This document shows, piece after piece, positions 1-22,443 of a stretch of DNA of 60,000 nt. The stretch lies in assembly GCF_932526225.1 (NCBI RefSeq), contig NC_064034.1:3088001-3148000 (forward strand). Reading direction: 5' to 3'. A program made the translations under genes and the position numbers. Origin of the DNA: Nematostella vectensis (taxonomy: Eukaryota; Cnidaria; Anthozoa; Actiniaria; Edwardsiidae). A model generated the notes under the pieces. It searched no databases. It had not been told where the DNA came from and saw only the letters and a program-made list of their open reading frames with translations. Position 1 is the stretch's first letter; each line of letters begins with the position of its first letter.

Positions 1-25
1 GTAACATTTTTATTGATTATTTCAG

Positions 26-1726
26 GTTCATTTGGGATTGTATTTGGCTTAGCTGCTGTGTTTGTAAATGATGGGAAAAAAGTCCAAAATGGAGGCTTTT
101 TCCAGGGATATAATTACATTACTTGGATTGTGGTTTTTCTGCAGGTATGTTGTTAGTTATTGCTAGTTTACTCAGGGATTGTGATACTAAATTCAAACAT
201 GAACATTGTAATGCCGAATAATTCTTTTCTTTTTTTCTTAAGCATCAGTTAAGGGGGGAATTAGCATTTGGTATTACAGTATTTATTATGCCTCAGCAAA
301 TACTTCCATTGTCATCTTTAAATTGTGGAAAAAAGGGCTTGCTATTTGGTACTGCTGCCGTTTTTCTCTGCTCCACTCACCTCCTTTTCATTGTTGCTAT
401 CTAGGAAAAAGAAGGTATTGAAGGACAGTAGTGATCAATAAAACCATCTGCAATTGACTCATCTGAAGTTTCTCTTTGTCCCAAGTTTTTACACGTAAAA
501 GTAGTAGCTTAAACTAAATTTACTTTAGGCCTGAGGCATTAAAATCAAGGCTGCTGACAAACAAATAAAAATGCTGACAGTGCAACAATTCATTTCATTA
601 AGGTTACGGTACAGTTTCGCGACCTGGTCTCGAAAAAAAAAATCATGACGCATGCACATTTTATCCAAACATACAAACCAGGTATCAAATTAATCATTAG
701 AGTAAATTGTTTGAAAAAATTGCAGTAAAACACAAAACAATATACTGAAGGGGTCTTTGGAAGAATTTAGGTACAATATTTTTTCATATTATTTTGATCA
801 GCACATGCCTGCTAACAATAGTGTGTCTTTGAATCTGATATCTAGTTTCATTCAAAAGTAACTATATTTCAAAGTTGCTCTATGCAAATTTCAGCCATAT
901 CCTGCAATAAAATTGCAAGAACTGATGATGAATTTGGTATTTAAATACCAATACACACACTTTTGGCAAGGAGGTTTTGCTCTGTCAGCCTGCCAATTTT
1001 TATGCAATTCTGAAAAATTTTTGTCACGGAAAGTGTTATATCATTCCCCTAAAAACGTTTTTCACTTATATTCCCAAAAATAAAATCACTACTGAAATAT
1101 AATTTCAAAATATGGTAGTATTTAATGTAGGGATTCTGTTATTGTTAAAATCTTATTTTCTGTATCTCTGTCCACACAAAACTGTACCGTAACCTTAATC
1201 TCTGTCATGTTCTAGGCATTTGGAGGTCTAATTGTGGCTGCAGTAGTCAAGTATGCTGATAATATCCTCAAGGGATTTGCTACATCTGTGTCCATCATCT
1301 TTTCTTCTCTAGTTTCTTATTACTTCCTGAAGGACTTCAATCCCACAAGGTACATTTTACAGTCTAGTCAAAGACGACATAGCTGTGGGAGGGCATGTGT
1401 AAACTTGATGGACAGGGATAAATGTAGCAGAATTGCTATAGGAATGGCTAAATGAATAAGCTGCAATCAAACAGATGCAACACCACCTATCCTTGGTATA
1501 CACCTGTTAAAGAATGAGAAACGTTATCACATGTGCTAGTTAAACCAGGCCTTGACATAGAAAGTTGGAGTAACTTGCTTGGGACAAAATAAGTACAGTA
1601 GATAAACATATTTTTTTTTATTCCAGCTTGTTTTTCCTGGGAACCTGCGCAGTGTTAACGGCTACATACCTGTATGGGAAACCTGAAGCACAAGCTAAAC
1701 CTTCCACTGTACCTAAAATTGTTTAA
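26..1726 (+). CDS. SLC35A3: SLC35A3-like nucleotide-sugar transporter, C-terminal exons (partial)
   Basis: Multi-pass Golgi antiporter that by family imports UDP-N-acetylglucosamine (or a related UDP-sugar) in exchange for UMP. Three exons are visible: 26-144, 1216-1349 and 1627-1726, each bounded by AG/GT and joining in frame (phases 0, then 2). They encode about the last 116 residues; the family is about 325 aa, so the 5' part lies outside the window. Seen motifs: [16 protein letters not shown], then [17 protein letters not shown], then [17 protein letters not shown], matching the last transmembrane helices of SLC35A proteins, closest in my memory to SLC35A3. The tail is short and ends KPSTVPKIV. 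It could also be SLC35A2 or SLC35A1, since this C-terminal core is shared. It is convergent with IFT74. A 601-bp MITE sits in the first visible intron and a second lies in the likely 3' UTR. Confidence 0.87.
598..1198. mobile_element. TTAA-flanked MITE in transporter intron
   Basis: A 16-bp inverted repeat, GGTTACGGTACAGTTT at 602-617 and its perfect reverse complement at 1179-1194, is directly bounded by TTAA at 598-601 and 1195-1198. The interior is AT-rich without a credible transposase. A TTAA target duplication is the hallmark of piggyBac-type transposition, but these termini do not begin CCC as classical piggyBac ends do, so the superfamily is only inferred. Confidence 0.85.
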
Positions 1727-1869
1727 AGGACTGCTTGCAGAAGGAAAAGCATTTATCCTTGTCAAGAACTATGATGACACTAAATGTGCTCTTGGATGCA
1801 TGACAATGGCAGTCACTTCATGACTGTTATGGGCCTAAAAAATCCTGGGGTGTACATGGTACAGAGGGA

Positions 1870-2124
1870 TTAAACACGAGGTTCCACTATAAAAGGGAAA
1901 GCTCCTCCCACCCCCAGGCTTGAAATTGCAATTATAATCAGAACACTGCAACGCTAGCAGTCACAAATTACAAGCCTCCTGTAAAATTGCTTATCTTGGT
2001 AGTTTCTTGGTGTTTCTGAGCATTGTCCTGATATGTTTACTCATTGACGGCTGATTGATAACTGATTGTTCTTGAGCCCTGGGTGGGAGGAGCTTTTCCT
2101 TTTATAGCGGAACCTCGTGTTTAA
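1870..2124. mobile_element. TTAA-flanked hairpin MITE in the transporter 3' UTR
   Basis: TTAA at 1870-1873 is followed by ACACGAGGTTCC, and the mirror GGAACCTCGTGT precedes TTAA at 2121-2124. The arms continue imperfectly for about 50 bp (CACTATAAAAGG against CCTTTTATAGCG; CTCCTCCCACCC against GGGTGGGAGGAG). It starts 144 bp after the transporter stop codon, so the mRNA probably carries this hairpin. No coding capacity. Confidence 0.85.
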
Positions 2125-2230
2125 GAAACTATGTGTGTGTAGGGGGTGGTGGGTAAAGCTGCGCCCCTACTGGTCATTTCCTTATTATTTGCAAAACCCC
2201 AGCCTCCTATATGCAGTACAGCAATGCATG

Positions 2231-2466
2231 TTAAAGCCGCATTGTCACCAGTTTACTTCTGGTCAATTATGTAACAATCTCCGATGATTTTTAACAGAAA
2301 CTGCAGAAAATATTTCAAAGTTTTAAAAGCAGTGTGTCTTTTGGAAGTTTCGACTGATAATTTAGAGCAGATGGCCCATTTTATAGCATGGATTCTAATA
2401 GATTCTTTTGTCGGTTGAGGTTTCCGACGGACCTCCGGAGGTAAACTGGTGACAGTGCAGCTTTAA
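2231..2466. mobile_element. TTAA-flanked MITE, third copy type
   Basis: TTAA at 2231-2234 and 2463-2466 bound an imperfect inverted repeat: AGCCGCATTGTCACCAGTTT on the left, with the right arm reading AAACTGGTGACAGTGCAGCT. The arms extend into GTAAAC/GTTTAC. It differs in sequence from the two preceding TTAA elements, so three distinct families lie within 1.9 kb. Confidence 0.8.
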
Positions 2467-2498
2467 GGACAGACTTTTCGGCTTACAATCTTTGAGGA

Positions 2499-2519
2499 GG
2501 GGGGGGGGGGGGGGGGGGG
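2499..2519 (+). repeat. poly-G run (21 G)
   Basis: An uninterrupted homopolymer of 21 G just downstream of the third TTAA MITE. Its length may not be reliable in an assembly. Confidence 0.9.
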
Positions 2520-3137
2520 TAACACTTACTGGCAACAAAAGAAAATTCATACTCCATGCAATTTACATTTATGAGTCCCAGCACTCATAAGTAATTGTGT
2601 AAACACTGTCACTGAATTCATTACCAGGATTGTCCAATGCACCAACAGTTATGCATGGTATTGTCTGAAATGATTGAGGCGCCTATAAGTGTATCAAGAC
2701 AAAGGTAAAACAATGGGAGAATATATTTGGATATAATGGAAGGGTATATTGCATATATTGGTAGAGTAATGGGCTTGTATGAATACTGTTATTATTATTA
2801 ATTTCTTTTGTTTTTCTTATATTTATATAGGATTTTTGAGCACCATTATTTATATTTTTACACTTACAAAATGTATGGATTACTGGGGACATGCAGGGGA
2901 AACCAAGAAGCCTACTATATATTTCGAGATTATAATCATGATCTTTAAATATCATATTGTTTTTAATTTTTGCATTTTAGAGAATGAGCTCTAAAGCATG
3001 ATGGAGATTGTAAACATTTTGTATAAGAATAAGAAACATCTCATTGTATGAATGGGGAGGGCGCAATGTTAGAAAAGGGGGTAAACATTTTCATTGAAGT
3101 GTGGCACTTTTTCAAGTTAAAAAATACATAGAAATAT

Positions 3138-3143
3138 AATAAA
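3138..3143 (+). promoter_or_regulatory. candidate poly(A) signal for the SLC35A3-like gene
   Basis: AATAAA on the + strand, about 1.4 kb past the transporter stop codon and the first canonical hexamer I noticed there. It implies a long 3' UTR carrying two MITEs. An earlier non-canonical signal is possible. Confidence 0.3.
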
Positions 3144-3368
3144 ACAAAGAAAGGAATGCAATGGCTCTACAGCTGGATCCTTCAAAAACTCAGCAGGGTA
3201 AATGTTGTAAACCCACCCTTCTCCCTCTCTTGTGTATAGTCCCTTATTTGTCAAGAAAGTATGATAGACAACAGGAGTTGGAGTTTGTAATAATAGTGTA
3301 CATACTGTTTCATTCCAATATATATATATATATGTATATTACACTCTTGAGTAGCAGTGTTAGCATGG

Positions 3369-3374
3369 TTTATT
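3369..3374 (-). promoter_or_regulatory. candidate poly(A) signal for IFT74
   Basis: TTTATT on the + strand reads AATAAA on the minus strand, about 540 bp past the IFT74 stop. With the + strand hexamer at 3138 it would let the two convergent genes end without overlap. Confidence 0.3.
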
Positions 3375-3917
3375 AATTACATAAGATGTCACCAAAACAT
3401 TCTCAAAAAGAAATATTCAATTTTTCTACTTTTGGGAACATTAACTGCTAGGTTGACAATGTTATGAAGGTTATTTTAACATTTGACAATTGCTCCAACA
3501 TAAACTGCTACAAGCCCAAGGATTTTGTCAGGCAATCAAGTAAGCCTGTATGCGTGGTTTTTGTTGTAATTTTCAGCCCTGGTGGAGGTGCTTTAATACT
3601 CATGACTGACGTGTGAGGTACATCTTTTAGTACCACAAAAAAATCAATGCTAATGAGATGTACATTTAGCAAACTAAATCCACTCTAATCACTGTGAGAT
3701 TCAACGCATCCTACAATAAAAAGGCATAAAAAGTCCATGGACAATAGTATTTTCCAAAGTGGTATATAGACTATTAAATATTAAAACTAAGCCAAAAAAA
3801 CAATGTCACACATGTGGGCTGCCAAAAGTCATTCATGCCTTTCCCTTATAGAAAACTGAGAAACTGTAGCAAACTTTTAGTCTATCTACAAACAAGTTAT
3901 GCACAGGGATAATCATA

Positions 3918-15301
<11,384 letters not shown>

Positions 15302-17406
15302 TCTTCTTGGTGCCCAATAAACCTGCTGTAAAAAAATAATAATTCATAAAATTTACAAACTCACTGTTCATAATTAATTATGAACTTGATACAAATTTTA
15401 TCAACTCACAGTAAAAATATGTTTAAATATATTCAATTTTTAGTCAATTTACTAGGAAAAGGACACAAAAATATTACATATAAAAACACATAGAGTACTA
15501 GTTAATAACAACATTTTATTGTTGGTAAGATGTTAGAGGCTTGAAAATTTCATTATGGGTACATATACATATGGTAGACATTGACCTCAAATAAAAACAC
15601 CTGTTTCCAAAAACTTTGTCAGAGCAAACCACTTATGTTGATTCTGCAAACGGTAGTTCTAAAAGGCCTAAAGAGTGGCCTCATTATATTTTACAAATGC
15701 AATGAATATCAATAAATCAGAAGATAATCCATTATAAATTCAATCATTTTATGACTATGATTTGCTATTAATCGCCATTTACACTGTTTGACACGACCCA
15801 AAGCTATGCCTTGGGTGCTGATAGTGTTTTGATTAAGCCGATGTAATCAGATGTAGCTGATAATTATGGAAGTTTAAAAAGTCAGAATTTCATCTAAAAA
15901 TAATCAATGATCAAGAAATGAATATGATTTTACAGCTTTTGAAAAAAAACAGAATAGCAGCTATCAAGGAAAACAACAGTGATAAATGATCTTTTAGTTT
16001 GCAGAAAGAAATCAATGTTTTAACATAGTCTGGGAAAATAACTGGTGTAAAAACAGACACAAGTCTTTATCCAGATGTAATATTCTAGGTGCAGAGCTTG
16101 GAGATTATGTATTCTCTGTTTAGTCTTTGCTGAAAAAGTTAAAGCAAAAAAAATACTTTAAGGGGAAACTGCTGGCAATCTTTTAAAAATAGCTAAATAA
16201 CAACAAGGTTGAAAAAATTCACAGGAAATAAAAAAAATATTATTCTACAAAAAAAACACAGAAAGTCTATGTTCACATAGCTAAAAGCTAGCTAATAGAA
16301 AATTCGAGTTAACATAGTAAAGTGAAATATAGTCTTTGTTGAGCAGAAAGTCCATGCTTGCATAAGGGAAAGCTCATAATTGCTTCAAGGTAATTCCCTT
16401 GAAATAGTTCTACCACCCAGAATTTTTTAAATGGCATAAACAATATTGAAGTTATGGGCTTTCAAAAACTGTAACAAAAATGGGGGTACCAACCTCCTTA
16501 TTACAACAGAGGGGCGTAGAGTTGATGTGTTTTTACTGATCGTGCGAGAAAAATCTCAACTCTTAGTTTTCAAAAAGAGTGCCTATAGTCTGCCTAAAGC
16601 TCTGTTCAGCTGCCAAAATCCGATCTCCTCAACAATAACCCGTATAAATATATACTTGGCGGGAACATCATAAGGATGCATGCTCTGACTGGTTCGCTAT
16701 CTCAAAATAATGGGCAGTATTCACTGCTAAAACTCGGAGTAATGAGTCAATTTGTGAAATTACCAAAAAGAACTTGCCTTTTGTGCTTCACATTAAAACA
16801 GCATTTTTGCTAAAATTGATCTAAGATTCATTGTCTTTACTGAAAATCGGCTTCAAACTTCCTGTGTTTCTGACAATTCCCCGAAGAAATGATTTAGCAA
16901 CCCGCATTACAATTTCAAATTTGCTGAAATTTTTTTTTGATAAACAAAAGCAGCATATCTTTTCTATATGAAGGCAAACAACGTGTTACTCAAAGTTTAG
17001 GCCTGCATAATGTATGTATCCACAATATAGAGAAACATTTTAGTGAATCTACCTTATAGTCTGTGGAGGATTAAAACTCAAAGCAAAAAAAAACATTTCT
17101 ACGATTAAATTTGTGAAACGGGACTAAATAAGTCTACAAAATAATGTCTTCATTGGAGTTTCTGTATTGTGTGGTGGTTGAAAGCAGCATTCTGTGGAAA
17201 AACAGAATGGATTTGTTGTCCTTAATCTTCAGAGCGAACAAAATCTTAAAAAAGATATGAACATCAATAAAACTGTCAGAAGTGATACCTCTCTTCGCGA
17301 CCACTAAGGTAAACAAAGTTGGAAATTCATAAAATGATTACAGTAAAATGTGTCTTGTTCAGTGTTCAGTCCCCATCAAGTATGCGCTAAAATAATTATT
17401 CTCCTC

Positions 17407-17487
17407 AGGCTCAGCGAATAGAGGTAGATAGTTCCCTCGACGCTTTGCATCTCAGGGACTATCCACCATTATTCAATTCGCCTTCAG
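17407..17487. mobile_element. degenerate palindromic MITE
   Basis: AGGCTCAGCGAATAGAGGTA then GATAGTTCCCTCGACGC is mirrored, with substitutions, by the stretch containing GGGACTATCCACCATTATTC. Near-palindromes of this style are common as small DNA transposons. Arm identity here is only moderate. Confidence 0.5.
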
Positions 17488-18045
17488 TGTATGATTGATA
17501 AGTAACTAACGTTCAAAACAAATCACATTTTAGGAGGTCGCACTAAAAGACACTGTTCATACGGTAAATAGCACCATTCATACGGTAAATAGCACCATTT
17601 TGCAATTTTTTTATGGCTTTTTAGAGAAAATAAAAAAACTTCTACATCCAACTTTTTTTCTTATTTCAGTATATCATTTTTCTGTAAAATATTTAACTAT
17701 TTGAACAAATAAAAAATGGGGGTAACTAACTTTGTTTTTCGATTTAAGCGATTTAAGTAAAAAACGTGCGCCTTTTGCTTTGTTTTCTTATACAACTGTG
17801 TTGTGTGCATGCACTTTATAGCGGAAAATTAGAGCAAATGCGCCACTATGTACAGAAGGGGTGCGCAGTGCAATTCAAGGGAATTACATTAATGGAAAGT
17901 TCATGTTGGTGAACAGTATTTACTTTTTTGGAATTCATGAATATCTCTGCATGAAGGGCTGTTTTTCCATCAAAACATAAAATTAGTCAGGCTAGCACAT
18001 TTTTTTCTCTGCAGTGTTTCTCTCAAAATGTTACAATGGTGAAAC

Positions 18046-18073
18046 ATCTCTCTCTCTCTCTCACTCTCTCTTT
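18046..18073. repeat. (TC)n microsatellite
   Basis: A run of CT dinucleotides with one interruption (TCACTC). Confidence 0.9.
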
Positions 18074-18395
18074 ATGTAGTGTAAGTAATGTAAGTTAAGT
18101 ACTGTACGCTTGTACGCTTACGGGGTAGGGGATCAAAACCTCTCTTATTGGTAGGTAATAAGAAATTGAACAATATCCATCAAAAAGTCACATATCATCT
18201 TCCATTAAATATATTACCAAAAATATAGCTTCGAACACACTTCACATCACATAATTTCGCGCTTTTTTAGGACAACGTTTATCCTGGTCACCGTTTCTAA
18301 GGGAGGAGATCGAGCCAAAATATACTCAACATTTTCGATTACAACCTCGTTACTTCTAGATATATAAAGTTTTGTTTTGCCATAAAGGTACTTAC

Positions 18396-18500
18396 GTTTC
18401 CTTAGAAGATTTATATGAGTTACTCTTCAGAATTCATGCGTTGCCTCTCGAAATAAAACGAATTTTTGTGGTGGAATTATTCGGAGTCTGACATCGAGAG
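18396..18500 (-). other. IFT74: putative IFT74 5' non-coding exon
   Basis: On the minus strand GGAAAC is followed by a strong donor GTAAGTACC (donor at 18395). The preceding 100 nt have only a five-codon ATG frame, so the exon would be untranslated. It is the best candidate for splicing to the first coding exon at 15325. The transcription start, around 18.5 kb, is not defined by any clear core promoter motif. Confidence 0.35.
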
Positions 18501-18899
18501 CAACCTAAACAAGCCGTGTTGGTGCATTATGGGTAACACCGCAGGCTCGTGCCACAGGTATCCTGAGTAGTGAGCGAAATTTTATAGAATTTGATATTAA
18601 AGTACTGTCAAAGTGGTGAAGGATGTCTTTCTTTTATGTGAGGAAGAGTAAACCTAATAGACAAACAGATTGACCTTTTGAAATATCCAAGTTGTCTTTT
18701 AAGATTAAAATCTTGCAACACTTGCACGCAAGCGGACGTAGTTGCTTATTCGACTGCTGTTTTTACTTAGTGGCTTAGTATTTGAATGACTGGCATTGCA
18801 CGTTGGTTAACATAAAAATGATAAGAATACTAACAGAAGATAGATAAAAATAGCCTCAAGATTGTAGCATTTCCACAAGTACGTACACAATTATGAAAT

Positions 18900-19125
18900 G
18901 GGGGGGGGGAGTGTAAAAGTGATAGGGAAGCTCGTCGGGGAATTTGAAAAATACCACAAATACCCCTAAAAATACCTGCACTACCAAAAATTGTTACCCT
19001 AAAAAATACCACTGAAGCCCTAAAAATACCATTTCTAAGAGAATAGCCTATTTTTATGGTTTAGACCCCTAAAAAATACGACGAGCTTCCCTATCAGGTC
19101 GACATGAAAAGAATCCCCCCTCCCG
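18900..19125. mobile_element. hairpin MITE between IFT74 and the GPCR
   Basis: TGATAGGGAAGCTCGTCG at 18920-18937 is matched by its exact reverse complement at 19079-19096, and G-rich/C-rich outer flanks also pair. The interior has repeated CCCTAAAAATACC. A truncated relative lies at 14180-14262. Confidence 0.75.
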
Positions 19126-22100
19126 GGCACACAGCGTTGTTTCACGTCCATTTTCGATACTCTGCAACTCTCGTTGGCAATTTCTGGCTGTTTAAACAAA
19201 TATGTTTGAGGCCCAGTATTTTTAATCACATTTTTTTTTCAAGAGAAATTAACATCGTGGTAAAAATCATCTTGCCTTACACATTTGAAAAATTCAAATT
19301 ATTTAGAAATAATAATTTAAAGAACCTTTTTTAACTTTGATATGTAACTTCTTGTTATTTGTAAAGGCGAGAATTTTTAATTTGCGGTCTTATTAAATTG
19401 GCGAAGCAAAGCAAATACTGTGTTGAGGTCTGATGAACAAGCCCTCAGGACTTTATTAGAAGGGTATATCTTAATATATTATTATCTTAGTATATCTTGA
19501 ATGCGCTTACAACAAGACAACACTGAACTGAGGTTAGTGGTTTAAGTTAAAGACATACTTATGAATTGCGAATATAGCCGCCCTTTTTATCATAAATATT
19601 ATTCTTGCATCAACACTGAAGCTTACTGCGTAGCATCTTTTCATCTGTTCACATTGGTATATATATATATATATATATATAAAAGAGAACCTTTAAATTT
19701 TTGTTCCTAGACCGAATTGTTTTGGAAAAACGCAATGCCACTTCGAATCTGACATTTTATTATTCTCTTGTGTTTGAGTTTCGCACATGACGACCAAGAT
19801 TATATGTGGTGTACCTGTGCAAAAAAAGTGAAGAGATAACGAATAAGTTGAATATGTATGATAAAGTGTAAAGCCATGTAACGGCATAAATTTTGGAATG
19901 GATGTATTCATATTTCTAACAACTTGGTGGAAAATTGTATAATTAGAAATGTTAGCGTAACAAAGAACGAATCGATAACTCCTTTTTCCCTGCATTTTCC
20001 CATCAAAAAGTCATTTTCGATGAACCTCACGAACGCGGAGTGTCTTCTTCAATTGTTGTATTTCTTCAGCTGCCACTTTCAAAGTGATTTGAAGAATATT
20101 AACATTTCTTGTTCTGGTAAAAACTATCTGGAATAGGATCAATGTTTGTGATGTTTTGCACTAAATCGAATGTCCATATTTTTTCACTAATGATATAATG
20201 TTTAAGTGAGCATTAATATCTAATGTCCTATTTTGGGATCTAGAGGACGTTTATGATAATTCAGAGTTTCATTTAACGAACACTGTTTACTGGCGTTCAT
20301 CTTTGTTATGAGACAAGAAATATAAAAACAATTTTTTTTTGCAAACATTTCAGTTTTATTTCATAATCAAATTCTGCTACAGGTGCTATTTTTTCTCTGG
20401 CTTGTGAATTTTATGTCACGGGCCATCAGTATGTTTTAGGACAAATGATAATAATGAAAAAAATTAAGTATCTTTGGTGTAAATAACATTATTGACCTGT
20501 AAAATGGCGAAAAATAAGATAATCTAAAATAAACGTTTCGCTTTCAAAACACCCACCGACCCAGGTTACCAGCTACCAACTAAATGCTTATTTGAGTGAG
20601 TTGCAATAGTTTCTGTCAATCAATCTTAAGTTCCCACGGCAACCCAGTAAACAAATGTAGTCTATAAAGTTATCTTTCCTTCCAATTTCGGGTTCAGTTC
20701 TAGCTGGGATTTCATCGGTACATGTTCATTGGATAGCGGTCTCACACGTAGGTGAGTACAGCTTTTCTTAAAATAAAAATAACTGCTTTCAATTAACTTA
20801 CATCACCTAGAAATACCCAAAAAACAATTTAAGACATGGGGTGTAAGATATGGGTGTTGACTTCAAAAATTGACGGCAAAAATAAAAATAATGATACTGT
20901 CCACGAAGTCATATTGATTAGAAACAAAGTCTGGCTTCAGAAAACACACTATTTCATTCGACTTTTAAAGTTTGCTTTTATGCAGATTTTAGCCTTCTTT
21001 CTTTCGAAACTCAATTTACTGGTGCTAGTTTATATCTGACGACGATAAAACAGATATTTTCCTTTCTTGATAGTTATCGTGGCTCAGTTGGCTTGCTCAA
21101 TCTTTATATCGTACACATTTAATTATTGTTTATTGGATTTTTAAAGATATTTTTGCTCGAGATTCATTTTGGGACCTCGTTACCGATCGGTCAGATGTTT
21201 TGTCCCTACTCACAAGTTACGAATTTGGGAACGACTCATTACGAAAACAGAAAAGGAAATTTTAAAAAAGGCTGTTAGGGTGCTACATTTGATTTTTCTT
21301 TTATGCTCTCCATTCACGTACAATATAAGATCTAAAAAACTTTCTTAGGAGCATCACGAAATAACCTTGACATTTCAAAATTATAATTCACAATATCTTT
21401 TTTCTATTTTATATAATATTTTATTTTTCGCTTTTTGAGATTTAGAGATACGTATCTCGTTGCGCGGCTAAATCAAATGGAATCTGATAGATAAAAGAAG
21501 AATTTGTCATCTTTGAGCAAAGGATGCGAAGAAAAACACCTAAGTTTGACCGGTGTTGGTCAAATTCTCGACCGTTCTTGCGTTCCGTGCGGGCACACAA
21601 CTTCCGTCTCAGGATCTTCAATTCCCCTCCCATTTAATCTAGAATCGGTTCTCGCTTTTGCCGTTGGCGAAACGGTGAAAAAAGGGCCAATAAACAATCT
21701 TTATTAATCCATGGCACAATTTTCATGAAATCAAAAAGGATAATGCGGTGTTGACAAAAGGATTATATGTACTTTTTTTTACTTGACCATCGGAAACCAG
21801 CCTCTTGATCACTTTTGTTTGCTCACTTAATCCAAACAATAAAGAAAAGTTTTAATTTGCACTATTTGCTAGTGGTCTTTATGGCTTTGCGCCTTCAATC
21901 AGACTTCTTCACAGATATTGATCAGGAAATATAGAGCTCGCAAACAGCCTCATAATCAATCGAGTTCACCGAAATGGTAGACGCAGCCTTTGGCAGGATT
22001 TTGACAGGACACTCGTTAAACAATCTTCACACACATTTGCACGAAAATGGAAATGCAGCGTGTGCATTAGGCTCGATTTCCAGCTCGAAGAGGCCTAGCG

Positions 22101-22443
22101 ATAGCTGGAAATAACGCCTACGTATTTTGCAATGATGAACTGCCAGGGACGGTAGCTTAACATGAGTCATGAGTGACGCTCACCCCAGTTTAAAAACTCA
22201 TTAATCGCGCAAGCGCAAATTACTTGTTCCATTTATTTCTAGAGCTTTTGGCTTGGATTATGTATCATTTTTCTTATTACCGTCTTTTCAAACTTTATAA
22301 AGATAACATGCCCTACCCTCGTGCCCAGGGCCTCCCTGATGACCAAATCACCGAATAGGTGAGGGGTTAAGGACGAAGGGGAATGAAACGTTTTGATCAT
22401 GAGCTACCATGTTTTATTTCCAAAGAACTGCCTGCATTGAATC
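19126..22443. other. intergenic region upstream of the GPCR
   Basis: No gene recognised on either strand. It holds an (AT)n tract near 19659-19681. A donor-like AG|GTGAGT near 20753 could mark a 5' non-coding exon of the downstream GPCR, but no matching acceptor was identified. The remainder is AT-rich without clear repeats. Confidence 0.5.
19659..19681. repeat. (AT)n microsatellite
   Basis: About eleven uninterrupted AT dinucleotides. Confidence 0.9.

Larger units (their letters stand above)
15326..18395. other. non-coding stretch, probable first IFT74 intron
   Basis: AT-rich sequence without a recognisable gene. If the 5' exon near 18396 is real, this is IFT74 intron 1. It contains a degenerate palindromic MITE near 17407, a short duplicated motif CATTCATACGGTAAATAGCAC around 17555-17600 and a TC microsatellite near 18046. 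Confidence 0.5.
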
